A stretch of DNA of 64,000 nt from Oscheius onirici. Lineage: Eukaryota > Nematoda > Chromadorea > Rhabditida > Rhabditidae. Under the pieces are notes generated by a model. That model did no database searches and was not told where the DNA came from. It saw nothing but the letters and a program-made list of their open reading frames with translations. The stretch covers positions 6,448,001-6,512,000 of the forward strand of contig OW051472.1 of assembly GCA_932521025.1 (NCBI GenBank), given 5' to 3'. Below, one piece after another: positions 50,677 through 62,907 of this stretch; the first letter of the stretch is position 1, and each line of letters begins with the position of its first letter. The translations under genes and the position numbers were made by a program.

Positions 50677-52867
50677 ATGTCACTATTCTCTCGAATACGG
50701 CAGTTAGATGCGTATACGAAGCCTATGGAAGACTTCCGGGTCAAAACGATGACAGGAGGATTCGGTAAGTTGATATAAATCGAATTTTATGCGTGTTCAG
50801 TTACACTACTGGCAACAATTACCATCATAGCCTTATCAATTTCGGAAACAAAGTCATTTCTGTCTCCAAACATTGTTGAACAGCTCTATGTCGATTCAAC
50901 ATCTTCCGACATTCGGGTTGACGTCAACTTTGATCTGACCTTCCCGCGTCTTTCTTGTCAGTGTAAGTCGATCAACGTGAGTAAAATAAAGACAAAAATT
51001 AAGTTATAACCATTGACGTGATGGATATTAGCAGCGAAAATCAAGACAACATCAAAGACGACATTTACAAGCTGCCTTTAGACGTCAACGGCAACAATCT
51101 CACGCAGGTTGTGCAAAAACTAGGTTTGTCGGGTTCTCATCAAAAATTTGGAAGAAGAAACAAAAGAAAGTCGAAGAATGCAGGATAGAAACAAGGCTGT
51201 TCTAACTGTTGTCTCACATACTGTACTGTTTGTGTCGAGACCCTAGCTTGCCAGTCCTGAAAAAAATTGTGCCTGATTCTGTGCTTGGTGCTTCTAAAGT
51301 GCAGAAACTGTTTTGCAGAAGTGAATCAAAACAAAACGGCATCGAACGAAGTGGCGGCCACAACCCCTAAATGTGGATCTTGTTATGGAGCTCTTCCTGA
51401 AGGCAGGTGAGTGTAAATTTCAAAAACCTTCATCCTCGTGAAATCCAGTTGCTGCAATACATGCGACGAGGTCAAAGAAGCCTACCAGATTAAAGGTTGG
51501 CAGGTGAATATGGACGAAGTTGAGCAGTGTAAGAGCGACCGTTGGGTCAGACTCTATGCCGATCATAAGAACGAAGGCTGCAGAGTTTATGGAAAGGTTC
51601 AAGTCGCCAAGGTTTGAAAGGCATTAAAGAACCGCAAAATCAGTTCAGGTTGCTGGAAATTTTCATTTAGCTCCCGGAGATCCGTTCAGAACAATGCGAT
51701 CTCACGTGCACGATCTCCATTCGCTAGATCCTTCAAAATTCGACACATCCCATGTCATCAACCACTTTTCTTTCGGGACACCGTTTCCCGGCAAGAAATA
51801 TCCAGTCGATGGAAAGATATTAGAGGGAAAAGGTGAGCTAGATTTTATTATTTCTACATTTTTACTCGTAAACAATTGTACGTGCCGGCCATCAGTCCCA
51901 TACAGGTAAAGGCCAGTGTTGAAGTCAGCCACGTGGCAACTGATTTTCCGAGAAATGGCTTAAAGTTTCTTCCGTGTTGCCTAAAAATAAATTTCGGTTT
52001 GGAAAAGGGAAAAACTGACCTGTACGCGACGTACAAACCGAAAGGAATTCCCAGTCCTGCTCCCAGCTGTACCGATTTCACCATTGTCGCTCGAAACTGG
52101 GGAAGACAGCTTCCGAGTTCCTGAAAACTGTAAGAACCAAAGATCAGAAAAGTCATACCTTCTGAGCTTCAGCGTATTCCGATATTGACGGATAGTCTCG
52201 TCTCAACATTTCTCTACCTAAAAATTACTTTTCAGGCGGAATTATGTACTCATATTATGTGAAAGTAGTTCCCACGAGCTATATTTACGCAGATGGAAGA
52301 ACGGACAACAGTCATCAGTTTTCGATCACAACATCCCAAAAGGATTTGACGCAAGGTGAGGGAAAGACGGGACGTGATGAAATTTTCTTAGGAATGAGCG
52401 GACTGCCGGGATTCTTTGTTCAATACGAGTTCAGCCCGTTGATGGTTCGATTCGAGGAGAGAACACAGTGAGTTTTAGCTGAAAACAGGGGAAAAAAACG
52501 AGAAAAATGTGCTGAAAGATGGAAAACGTAATCTGAAGGGCTGTTTGTACGCAATTGCGTACCGGCGTAACCATCGTTTCCCTAATTCTTTGCAAGAGTT
52601 AGTAAGTGTTCTCTCGCTCCGAGCTCGGTTTCTATCTGGTTTTTATTGCCGAGAATTTGAAAAGAATAAGAGGGATTGTCCAAACGAAAACAGACACAAT
52701 GAAGATCTTGAGAGAAAAGAGGACTTTCCAGACCCCTGATCACATTCCTCGTCTCTCTCTGCGCCATCGTCGGAGGAATCTTCACCGTCGCTCAACTCAT
52801 CGACACTCTCCTCTACCAATCCTCCCGCTTGGTTCAGCAAAAGCTGAATATGAACAAGCTAGGCTAA
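50677..52867 (+). CDS. ERGIC3: ERGIC3-type ER-Golgi cargo receptor
   Basis: Starts MSLFSRIRQLDAYTKPMEDF three bases after a tttcttcag acceptor. TM1 GGFVTLLATITIIALSIS; luminal domain with IRVDVNFDLTFPRLSCQ, ITIDVMDISSENQDNI, CGSCYGALPEGSCCNTCDEV, CRVYGKVQVAKVAGNFHLAP, HVHDLHSLDPSKFDTSHVIN and FSFGTPFPGKKYPVDG; then GGIMYSYYVKVVPTSYIYAD, PGFFVQYEFSPLMVRFEERT, and the second TM LITFLVSLCAIVGGIFTVAQ ending LNMNKLG. These are the ERGIC2/3 family blocks in order. The protein cycles between ER and Golgi in COPII/COPI vesicles. Eight or so exons. The intron 51833-52235 is almost filled by an antisense gene; the last intron (about 52470-52731) is also long. Confidence 0.93.
51854..52209 (-). CDS. Nested small two-TM membrane protein, unrecognised
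   Basis: Three exons on the strand opposite ERGIC3, inside its 403 bp intron 51833-52235. The joined protein has 92 residues: MLRRDYPSISEYAEAQKELG, LPQFRATMVKSVQLGAGLGI, PFGLYVAYRQHGRNFKPFLG, KSVATWLTSTLAFTCMGLMA, GTYNCLRVKM. Two Gly-containing hydrophobic helices (about residues 35-52 and 66-85) recall small mitochondrial inner-membrane proteins of the Romo1/Tim17 kind, but this is only resemblance. Introns of 38 and about 39 bp have clean GT-AG ends and phases that fit. The ATG follows atttttag by eight bases, a likely trans-splice acceptor of its own. The two-intron structure on this strand argues against a chance ORF. Confidence 0.72.
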
Positions 52868-53369
52868 CCAATTACCTCTATCACTGTTTTATGGGTACGT
52901 CTCTGTATTTTGCCTACTTCTTCTGTGATACTTATGGGTTCCTTTGCAATTGGATAAAAATTTCTATTCCAGATCAATATTTATTTATAGAAATATGTCT
53001 TCACGCCATGAGATGAGACGAAACACACTAGCACATAAAAGAAGAATGACAGGAGATTTTGTTAATGGGCTGATGAAATTTGGGCGAAACCAGGATACGT
53101 AGAGCACAATACGAATGGGTGGCTTGAAATGCCTGAGGCGGCGATCGGGTTTTGTTTAACTAGCAAATGAAACCAGGGGACAGTCACAGATACTTTAATT
53201 TTTCTCTTTACCCGTAGGGCAGTGAACGCGGTGTGCGAGACAGACTCATAATTATAAGAATGGGGTATGTACAGCTGGATGGTGGTCGAATGGTGTGTAC
53301 AGGGAGACGGAAATGGAAAAGAAATTGAGACCCCTAGCGAACTAGAATTGGAAGAAACCTATTCAATGT

Positions 53370-56006
53370 TCATAACTGCCTTCTCGTATTGAAATTGACC
53401 TGAGCCGGGGCTGTCATTGTCCGCATTTCGGCAGCTCGTCTACTCTGGATCAGACTGCGGGCAGACTGGAAGATCTGACGAAGATGGTCCAGATCCGGGT
53501 TGGCTGGTGGGCTCTGGGCGTTCCTGTCCGAGTCGAGCGGCACTGCAGGCCGTCCATCTGAGGCAGGGGCATTGTCCGCATGCTGGAAGTTCATCAGTTC
53601 GTCCATGATGCGTCTGCTGAGCATCCTCTCGCCATTTCCACGACTCGGCAGAGATTTGGCCTGTCCCCAAGGCAGATGAACCAACTGTTCGGCCAGAGGA
53701 CGTTTTTCAGGACTTTTCCTCAAGAGGGCATAGAGTAGGCAACGAGCTAAAAAAAAGAAATTACTGTTCCAATCCATGAAACTAACCAAACTTGCTGATT
53801 TGACAGGACAGCGGGAGAGAGACACGAGCTGCCTTTATGCGTTGAAAAACACCAAAAGGGGTCTTGTCATAGAAGGGATAGCGTCCCAGTAGAAGAAGAT
53901 ACATTAAAACTCCTAGGCTCCACATGTCTGCCGACTTGCCGGAATAGCCGGCTCCTTTGGTTGAGAGAACTTCAGGTTGTACGTAGGCTGGACTCCCAAA
54001 CTTTTCGTAAACCGTATCGTTGGCGGGATCATCCAGAACGGCACAGTCACGAACGTGCGAAAGACGCATCTTTCCGTTTCTGTCAAAGACCAACTTCCTT
54101 GGTTTCAAGTCACGGACGATGATTCCGATGGCGTGGCAGAACGCCAAAATTTGGATGATCTGCAAGTAATTGATTGCTACGGATTGAAATAGTTTCTCAC
54201 CTGCTCAAAAATTGGCTGAAGTTCGAGCTCTGTCACTTCCACACCCCGTTCCTGGGCATAAGAGTGAAGGGATTTTGAAAAGACCGGCGTGAACATGACA
54301 ACTCGACCAGAGACCTCTTCCACAATCTCGGTCTTTCTCGGCAGGATGGCCTCTCGCATTTCTTCAATGTCGACACGATGATAGAAAAGTTCAGCCTGCT
54401 CCAGACGAGCCATCAGTCGGGTAACTGTAGAATATTCAGCTTCATTGAGAATCTGTAGGGCTTCAATAAGTTTCGTCTCCGATAAAACAATACCCTGGCA
54501 TCAAAACTCTCATAGGTGTCCTCGTGGACGGCTTTACAGTCACGACCAGCTCCAAGGATTCGGAAGTCACCTATCCGACAGTTGGCGACAAAAAGGCCTT
54601 GGGGAAAGTTCGATGAGGAAGCTTGGGATTCGGCTGAGCCGAGGAAGGTGTCCTGGAAAGACAAGCATAAGAAGAGTCAAAAAAGTAAAGCTTGACCTCT
54701 TGCCAACCGGTTAAATCAACGTCAGATTCGAGAAATTTAGCCAGAGATTGGGGACAGAACATGTCGGAAGAATGAAAGACTACCCCTTCGGCCGAATGGT
54801 GAAATTTAGTGAAACATTGTGCTTTCCTTGTGAAAGGAGGCAAAAAGTGAACTTTCTCTATCAAATGCACGTCGTTTCAACAAGATAACAGTTTCGGTTA
54901 GAAATTCAAACACGCGTGCGAAATGGTTCCGGCTGGGCATGAGATCGATTGCGAAATAAGTTTACCGAAAGCAACAGACGGAGCCAGAAGTTTCGAAAAG
55001 TGGGCGCCAGAAATAGGGATAAACAAGCAACATCTATATTTCAGTGAACAGAATTCGAAGGAGGCATTCTTTTGTGACTAAATCCCCTCGGTCAGCTGTT
55101 TGAGGGTCGACTTTTTGCATCGACCCGGGTTTCACAACGCAATTGTATAGAGGGCCCGTTTCACCATACGATACCGAGTGAGAATCTTTGTCATAGCGTG
55201 TCGAAAGAGACCGGAACGAAACATTTCACGAACCCACGAACCAGACAGAGGTTTCAGATCCTCATTAAAAGGTTTTGAAAAACATGTGCAAACTATAAGT
55301 ATCCAATCGTGGGAATTTTTAACAGAAGATGCAAATATCCTGAAAACATGTCGAACTCTTTGAGAAACGCGTCTTTTCAAGTCGAAGATAACATTTCGAC
55401 CTTTCTCATGTTCTCCCTCGAAAAAGCCGAGTACGCAGTTGCATACTTTAACAAGTCTGCATCTTCTGCGGATATCCAGACAGGAAAAGTAACAAATTCT
55501 TAGAATTTGACTACAACAGGATGTTCCTAGTTCTTCTCCAATCCAGATCGAAACTAATAAGAAATAGGTCTCAACTAACTGGCTTATCTTATTCTCAATA
55601 TCAATGTAGATAAGACATTTTCCCTCTCGAATCTTACGCCTGAGACGTAAACAAAACTCACAGAGGGAGAGGATTGCGAGTCGGACTCGTCGGACAGGAT
55701 TGAGAAGCCGCTGTCGAAGCGACTTCTTTTTGACTGATCAGTTTGACTGTCATCGTAGGATTCGGACGAGAGGTCGGGAGAGACGGAAAAGGGGTTACCC
55801 GAAGGGACTTGAGGTGTATCGTTGTTGAGAAGAGCCAGCTGAAAATGGCTTGTTTACAAAACAAAAAAAGCAAAACTTACATCAGAAATCCGACTCAAGC
55901 CGGCTGCGGCAGGCCTTTTCCTGGCCCATGAGCCGCGAGCCTGCGGCTGGGGCGCGGATACGGCAGCTCTAGCAGAACATTGTTGCGCATTAAGAACTTC
56001 CGACAT
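53370..56006 (-). CDS. TRIB: Tribbles-family pseudokinase (TRIB/NIPI-3)
   Basis: Starts MSEVLNAQQCSARAAVSAPQ two bases after an actttcag acceptor. The N-terminal region holds a Ser-rich stretch (SKRSRFDSGFSILSDESDSQ). After a long intron the kinase-like domain begins (IGDFRILGAGRDCKAVHEDT), with VEVTELELQPIFEQ, IIQILAFCHAIGIIVRDLKP, RKLVFDRNGKMRLSHVRDCA, YEKFGSPAYVQPEVLSTKGA, GYSGKSADMWSLGVLMYLLL, LGRYPFYDKTPFGVFQRIKA. RDLKxRKL instead of HRDLKxxN and no DFG are Tribbles hallmarks, so it is a scaffold rather than an active kinase; Tribbles recruit the COP1 ubiquitin ligase and C/EBP-type targets. The tail is long (about 110 residues) and I did not find a clear COP1-binding motif. The intron between about 54660 and 55654 was not resolved; an extra exon there is possible. 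Confidence 0.87.
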
Positions 56007-56610
56007 TTCTGAAAGTTCATGAATGAGAAAGGTAAAGGCTTATATTTAGATCGTTTGAATAAAAATGGAAGTGTACGTGATTATTCATGACGGAATCGAC
56101 GGCTCCGCCCACTCTCCCTCTCTCTCCTGGGCCGTCGAATTTCGTCACCCTGACCCAAAGCACGCGGGCTGAACATTGAACGAACAGGACCCGAGACACA
56201 TGTTGCGAAAGAGAGACTGTCGCGATGTTTCTCGAATGGCACGCAGTACTGTCTCAGTTTCTCGATCGTTCTCAGAGCTCAGCCACCTCGTTGGTAGACC
56301 GACTGTGTTTGCCCAGATCTGGAACCGGTCCATCTGTGCCTCTGGCATCATCTGGGAACTGAGTGAAAGGCTAGAAATCGGTTCATTTCTTGACCTGTTG
56401 GTCTGGATACCATACCAATGCCTTTTTTCGATCAGTCGACTTCCAGAGAGGACACCTTCAGAACTCGGTGGTTTTCTGAGAGACATTTTGAGACACGTTG
56501 CTCGAAAGGGCGGCAATCGAAAGACTTTCAAAAGCGGTCATACTGTAGATATTTGTTCATTTTTCATGTTTCCATTCCAATTATCGACTTTTGCCCTCTT
56601 TGCTAAAGGG
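56007..56610. other. 5' flank of Tribbles gene; long overlapping ORFs, no gene recognised
   Basis: Both strands carry ORFs of 128-181 codons at 56145-56721, but neither translation has a recognisable motif; they are mirror images over the same bases, so at most one could be real. Confidence 0.35.
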
Positions 56611-57374
56611 ATGGAACTAACCGGGAGTATGAAGATCCAGAAAAAGCAGTCAAGCCTCCAGTTCGACGCCAATGACTTCCAAGTAAGTAGACTTGTGTGC
56701 GGCTTGTGGCCGCTGTCTTAGAAGCCTCCGCGAGCCATCTTCCGAAACAGTTATAGGGGGATAGATTGTGAAATGTAGGGGGGATTCAGCCGAGTTCAGA
56801 ACTCTCTCGCTCTAAAGCAGCCAGGCGGACGCGACGCGCCGCTTCGCTCCACTCAACGCCTGCGAATCTAATTTTGTTGGCGTAAAGGGGAGAGAGACGA
56901 CTGGCGCCGTTGCTTTGAGCGGGAGAGCGCAGTTTCCTTGTGACGTTCTGCTGAACAGAGAGAGACTCGATAATTGTGCCGCCACAATGACGAAACGTTT
57001 GTGCGTAGCTCCAACTCGGTCACAAATACAATTATTTGTTTTCTCTTCAGAACTCAGCAGATATACAAAAACTGATCCAGGCTTCGGTTCCCAAGTACAG
57101 TTTTCCTTCGGTTTGGTTCCGTTGGTCTAGAAAGCTATCAAGAACATCAGAAATGTCGTCAACAGTAGTCATACCACCAACTGTTGCATTCCCCCTCGGC
57201 CTGTTTTCCCACACTCTTATTTACCGACACGTAAAAACAAACAGAACGGTAAACACGGTTGTTTTGCCTCTAGATTCAAATGCCGATCGTTTCAAAGATC
57301 TTTACTATCAGTCCCGAGCCGTAGTAGTAGTCCGAAGGACATCAATCACCACAGTTGTTTTGCTCTATGGATGA
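56611..57374 (+). CDS. Possible two-exon gene, unrecognised
   Basis: Exon 56611-56682 reads MELTGSMKIQKKQSSLQFDA / NDFQ and ends at a strong donor (gtaagtag); exon 57051-57374 starts after tctcttcag with NSADIQKLIQASVPKYSFPS, in the same phase, and stays open to a stop (131 residues in all). The first part looks like real protein; the second is less convincing. An earlier donor inside exon 2 after VPK (gtacag) is an alternative. No family recognised. Confidence 0.3.
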
Positions 57375-58853
57375 TGTTTACGTCGATTGAGCTGGAATGA
57401 GAGGGTATTCCTCATGACGAAAGAGCCAGACTTGCTTCCTCCCACACGCGAATTTGACGTTTCACAATGCCTTTCACAACTAAATGGTCTTAGCTGGACC
57501 CATTGGTCGTGGGGGAACCTCTTTGTTTCAATCGAAAGGGACAGCAAGTGAGAAATTGGGCGCATGCTTTTCTCACCGAGTTTTCGAAGCAAACAAATGA
57601 ATTAGTGGTTTGGGGAGGTACCCATAGGGTGAGAAAAAGCCCTTCAAAATGTATCGAGTCCATCATTCATTCGGAAACAGATGACCTTGCCTCTTTCTAA
57701 TTACCCGATTTCATCTCGTCTCGAAAGTCAGTAGAAACTATCTCATGAGTTCAGTAAATAAGAAAGTTGAAATCTCGTAGGCATACACGGTGAATCATGG
57801 CACAAACTACACGCTAGTCAGCTGACGTCGCCTTTACACGTGTTATTCCGCGTGAAAGGCGCCAGTGGAACAATTGTGCAATCTTTTTGGTTGAATTGTA
57901 AGCCAGAGATGGCTTGATAGTGACAATTTAGAGAATGACAAAACAAGCAGTATAGCTTCTGTCATCTAGACCGTAGGTAGCCAGCAGATTGGCAGGACCG
58001 GTATATTTTTTAGGATCAGAGCGGATTACTGTAGATTTGATCAATGATCGAATTAACTAGCTATGAAATTGGGATCTCTTCTCGAAGTCTCGAAATTGGA
58101 GAGGGGGATAAAGTCACCTTCCTTTTTGGACCAGAGTCTGTCTTATCCTTGACGAGCCTACTGAGGCAGTTTGTGAGACTACATAGCCAGTTCCGAATCG
58201 ATTTCTCAACCTGACATCTTCCCCTCCTACTTTCGTAAGATTGCGTGACCGTCTTAACCATATGAGGCCATTAGTGGGTTCTCTGCCCTTCGCTCTCTAT
58301 CGCCTTTTCCAAATCTGTGAGCCTAGAATGTTCTCGACTCACCTGGCCAGCTATTTCGCAACTGTTTATGTGCGTGTTTGAACAGAGCGCCGTTTCGCAA
58401 TATTTGCCCGACAACATCCTTGATAGGGAAGGAGAAGTCCTGTCGGCTGGTTGAGGGACAGCTGATAAAAAACTGAGAGATGACGGGGAAGACGAGCTTC
58501 TAATTGAAAAAAAAATGGATTGAGATGAATCAGACTAGAGAATAACTTGGTCTTCCAAAGGTTTCTGCTCTTCGATTCACAAGAGATTGATAATCATGAG
58601 AAAGTATGGATGTAGGGCTAAGTTTGTTTGTATGGGTATTGGCTTAAAAGTCAGCGTGATTCACAGTAAACACAATTGAATGATTCATTACAGAGGATGC
58701 TATCTCCTAATGACACTTTTTTACTGACTATGTTGCTTGAATCTCAGTTTTGAACCGCACCCAATAAGAAAAATGTTCTCTTCATCATCGCAAGACAAAT
58801 GATTAATCTTTATTCGTATTCCATTCCGTAGATTAAATGGCCTTGTCGCAAAG
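57375..58853. other. Intergenic, no gene recognised
   Basis: About 1.5 kb without a supported exon on either strand. A small hairpin lies near 57826-57866 (cctttacacg paired with cgtgaaagg). Confidence 0.4.
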
Positions 58854-60644
58854 CTAAATATTTGTTGTTATTCCTGTGAAAAGTTGTTCTACCTCTTGAA
58901 TATGGTTCACAAGGTACGGCTTGCAGCGTTCGTTGAATTGCGGGAAGGGACAGCTATCCCCTCCGCCACAATCCCTTATATTACTCGTTGTCGTCACAAA
59001 ATCTGCCGTTTCATTTGCCAAGTAGAGAGTATGAAAGAGTATTTTTCAACCAAAACGGTCTACCTTAATATAATAAGTTAAGCCCGATTTCCACAGCTCA
59101 AAGATGTAATGGGCAGCATAGTTGGGGTTGATGTCACCGACCGTCTCTTTCTTATTTCCAAGCGTTCGGAACAGAGAGGTCAATGTTGTGTCGTGCTTAA
59201 ATCTTCATCTGTCTTTTAAGAAAAAGTGAGCTTACAGCACTATAAACAAACATTTTGGTCGCGTCCTTTCCAGCAATTGCATCCAGCATTTTGTCCAAGA
59301 TCTCGGTGAGGAGAGCGCCTCCTCGTACACGGATCAACTCCAAGTCTTCTCCGACACCAAAATCAGCCCCTCCGTAGATGTAGTTGGAAGTTCTCCAGTA
59401 CATATCAGCCAGATTGCTGTACATCTTCGGAGTAATCCATTTGGCCAGACTCATGTTACGGAACTCTTTCTGAAAATGCTCTATGAATGAATTGGCTGGA
59501 ACAGAACACGGCTTTAAATTGATCAAAATTGGCTGGTCGGGCTAGAGCAGTAGTTCTGGCCCAAATTTACAAGTTCTAAACCTTTCTCACATGTTTCAAA
59601 TGAACTTCAAATAAAGCTTCGAAAAAAACAGACCTCTATTCGAACACAATCGTAGAAGTGCATCAAGCCTTGAATGTCCAGAATTCCTTCTCCGGAAAGA
59701 TCAGCTATTTCGGCAATCATTTCCTGAAGCCACAGATAGAACTATTTCAAGTTTTCTTCTCACCGCATGGCTAAACTCATATGTCACAAAGGCATCATTG
59801 TCTCCTCTCCTGGTGGTCAAAGTATCATCGCGAAGACAGTTCTTTCCAGGGTCTAGCATCTGAACAAATCAAGAGGTATCTCAAATTTGAAGATTCACAT
59901 GGTGAAGAGGAGGTTCCAGAGAGTGAATGGGCACCGGCGTCCAGTTGACGGGCCATCCAGAAATGTCAGGAAAGGTTCCTTTGGATCCGGAGTAGAAACC
60001 AGCCAGGTTGGCGGCAGAGCTCTGAATACATCTGGGAGACATCGAAGAACGGACGAGGATCTGAAAATCGTTTCGAAAGTGCCCAAACCAAACAGACCTC
60101 CTCTCTCTTATATGTACTGTTCATGAACTTCAGCTGGTCAATGTATCGGGCTTTCATCTTCAGTCCTTGGTTGTACTGTTGTCTCATTCCAATCTGAACC
60201 CATCGATAAAAGCCAACTTTTGGCATTCAAACTGTTGTGAACTCTCCATTCGGCTCTTGGCTCCAGACTGGTAGATTCGGATCAGTGGGAAAGCACTGGA
60301 GGGGAGTACGATCACCATGTCGGTACACCTGGAATGAGTGGACAGTTTTAGGATAAGCACGGGGTTACAGTAAGCGAACAGGCTGAGCGTACTCCTACCA
60401 TAGTTCAACGTCTATACGCAGGCATCATTCTTTACTAGCAGATAAACTCAAAAATGGGGTCTATTCGTGTTTTCATATCCTGCACCAATATACGTAAGCG
60501 GAACGTACGCAACTTGAATGTTTCCCATTTTCTCTTCATAACAACGTTCAAAGCCGTTCTGCTCCAATGACTTACAACTTGAATCTGTACAAGATCATCA
60601 GCAGAACTGAAATAGAAAAACGTCGTCAGAAGATGGAGCAGCAT
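58854..60644 (-). CDS. Histidine acid phosphatase (secreted or lysosomal)
   Basis: Signal peptide MLLHLLTTFFYFSSADD, then DLVQIQVVYRHGDRTPLQCF with the catalytic RHGDRTP motif; IGMRQQYNQGLKMKARYIDQ and FMNSTYKREE, a mid domain (CSVPANSFIEHFQKEFRNMS, NLADMYWRTSNYIYGGADFG), and the second catalytic block FVYSAHDTTLTSLFRTLGN with His-Asp, then NPNYAAHYIFELWKSGL and a Cys-containing C-terminus (CGGGDSCPFPQFNERCKPYL). This is the histidine phosphatase family, prostatic/lysosomal acid phosphatase type. An apparent in-frame TGA after the RHGDRTP exon lies inside a 39 bp GT-AG intron. About nine exons. No C-terminal membrane anchor seen. Its start lies 103 bp from the stop of the upstream sugar transporter on the same strand. 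Confidence 0.9.
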
Positions 60645-60747
60645 GCTTCTCTTATCTTATCGTAGCTGTGAATTACGAAGGCATTCTTTCGAGGAAATTT
60701 AACGAGACGTCTTGCAAAAATGTTCATTTTTACCCGTTAAGAATGAT

Positions 60748-62542
60748 CATTCGAGTTCTCTCGGCGACGTCTTCATGCTTTCTTCCATAGCTATCCTCTC
60801 TCCTCGAGCACTTGTGATAGGAATTCCACAGAAACTGTCGGGCATATCAGCAGCTACGTCAAAGATTGAGCGGTTCCTGGTCTCTGGAAGGAATTTCCAT
60901 AAGAAGAGGAGACAGAAAGCGCCAGGAATGGCAAAGAGGAACAGGATGGTCAGAGAGCCTAGAACTTTTGGATTAGGTAGACGTAGTTTCTGATCTACCC
61001 ATGGAATTGTAGAGTGGAAGAGTGACGAAACAGAGAAGAAGAGCACAAAGTTGGTTGATCGACAGGGTTATTGACTGACAGATGGCCCTGTGGTTCTGTG
61101 GGACCAGCTCCGCGGTAATGAACCAGCCTATGGGGCCCAGACCGATACTGAATCTTTTTATTTTTGGTTCAATCGAAAGACGAACCTGTAACTTATTCCG
61201 TGAAGCACAACAGCCACCACACATCCGCATCTCATTTCTGGCCAAATGTGATGCGATCTTTCGGACGCGACGAATAGAAGAAGAGCGGCAATGTTGATGA
61301 CAGCTGACCCGAGAAGAAGCTTCTTTCTCGGCAGTCGTTCCACAAGAACCATGCCCACGACAGTCGAAATCGAACTGATGAAAAGCATCGTGGACGAGAT
61401 GGCTTCAGCATTTTCAGCAGATATGCCAGTTTTTCGAAGAAATTCGGTAGAGTAGTACAAAATAGGCCAAATCGAAGCCGTCAACTGCATGGTGACGATT
61501 CCCAGCAGGAGACCGAAAAGAGTCTTTGGAGCTCGGAAAATGTCGGTCAGTCGGGAGTTTTCCTCCGATTTCTCCTCAGAAATCACCGTCAGAGCTTCAG
61601 TACAACCATTCGGATCTAAATGAACATTATTGTTCATTCTTGGTTACCATACCGAGTCCTTGATAGAACCGAAGCGCCTTGTTCGCTGCCTCGTCGTCCT
61701 TTCTTTGAAGAGCCAGGAATTTGGGTGACTCATGGAACCAAGCAGCTAGCAACACTGATACAAATGAGGGAATGCAGCCAAGACTGGAAAAGAATGATAT
61801 CCTTGGGGATAAATTGAATTTACCCCAGAAGTAGAAGAAGATTGGTGCCAAAAACTGATCGCATTCCTGCAAAGGCACCCACAAGGTTCATTACCACAAA
61901 TGCCATTTCAGCATTGAAAGACATCAGGCCGCGGAGACTGGAGGGACTGGCTTCCTGAAAGTGATGTGTTACAAAGACGTAAGACTGTTCCTTTACGAAA
62001 GACACCAAAGAAAGAATTCTATACCAACCTGCAGCAGTAAGATCAAACTGTTCATCGAGAGTGCAGCTGCAACTGCCAACAGAATTCGGCTAACTAGGAA
62101 GAGCCACGGCCAGTACAACAAAATCGAGACAAAGGACAGAAGAGCCGACAAGAAATTGGACGTGTTGCCCACAAGAAGACACCCTGAACTTTGTTTTTTT
62201 TTGTTGCTACTAGCCAAAAAACTAACACTTTCGTCCGATTCGATCTGCCAGCGGAACGGCTACCCAACTGCCTGCTGCGAAGCCAATAAAGTAGACATTG
62301 AGAATGCTGGACCAGATCCAATTGAACTGATTTTCGGTGATGCCGCCCATTGAGTCATTTAGAAAGACGTGGAAGGAATCTATGGCTGTGTTGGGATAGG
62401 CAGTAGCGAAGCCCATCTAAAATATATTTTAGAAATTGTTTGAAAAGTTTCTGACCTGAAAAATGGACAGTATCGAAAGAGCAACGCCCTTTAGAAGAAG
62501 TAGTCGACGATCCGAAAGTTCCATCTGCAACTTCTCAGACAT
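60748..62542 (-). CDS. SLC2-family sugar transporter (GLUT-like, MFS)
   Basis: Starts MSEKLQMELSDRRLLLLKGV. Twelve-helix MFS layout with family marks: WIWSSILNVYFIGFAAGSWV then PLADRIGRKC (GRK between TM2 and TM3), LFLVSRILLAVAAALSMNSL, EASPSSLRGLMSFNAEMAFV, HESPKFLALQRKDDEAANKA after TM6 (PESPR-like), QLTASIWPILYYSTEFLRKT (QQxSGINxxxYYS-like TM7), GPIGWFITAELVPQNHRAIC (TM10 motif), and FLWKFLPETRNRS after TM12 (PETK/R). Substrate not predictable; the QLS and QLT positions differ from classic glucose transporters. About eight exons with introns of 40-100 bp. Confidence 0.88.
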
Positions 62543-62907
62543 TTTGAGATGACGCAAAACAGAAAAATGAGAAGGGTTTATAAAGTCTCGGTCAGGAGGG
62601 GTTGTTTGATCTTTACACTAAAAATAAGACGCAGAGACATGATGACACACTGTGCGAATTGTGTCGGAGAAAATATATGAGAAACGTCGGTTTTCTAGGT
62701 GTAAATGCAAACAGAGACTCGGCGGTTAATCAATGAACGCTAGGCTTGAAAGCCATGCGAGGGAAGGCAGGATCAAAGAGTCAAGAGATCAATTGGAAAT
62801 TTTTGCTGCACATTTTGGCAGAGTATTCAACATTTTCACGCTATGGTCTGAAATATTAAAGGTCTGATCGCCAGCTGAACAAACTCCATTTTGTAGCAAA
62901 ACATTCA
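62543..62907. other. Spacer between ribokinase and SLC2 gene
   Basis: 365 bp on the shared strand; no exon or clear acceptor next to the SLC2 ATG. Confidence 0.35.

Noticed and set aside
56176-56721. 181-codon + strand ORF and its 128-codon mirror on the minus strand
   Set aside because: No motif, no splice context, and each is explained as the shadow of the other or as chance.
60170-60230. In-frame TGA in the acid phosphatase, as a selenocysteine or nonsense codon
   Set aside because: A 39 bp GT-AG intron covers it, and the spliced product reads EFTT then IGMRQQYNQG, matching the family.
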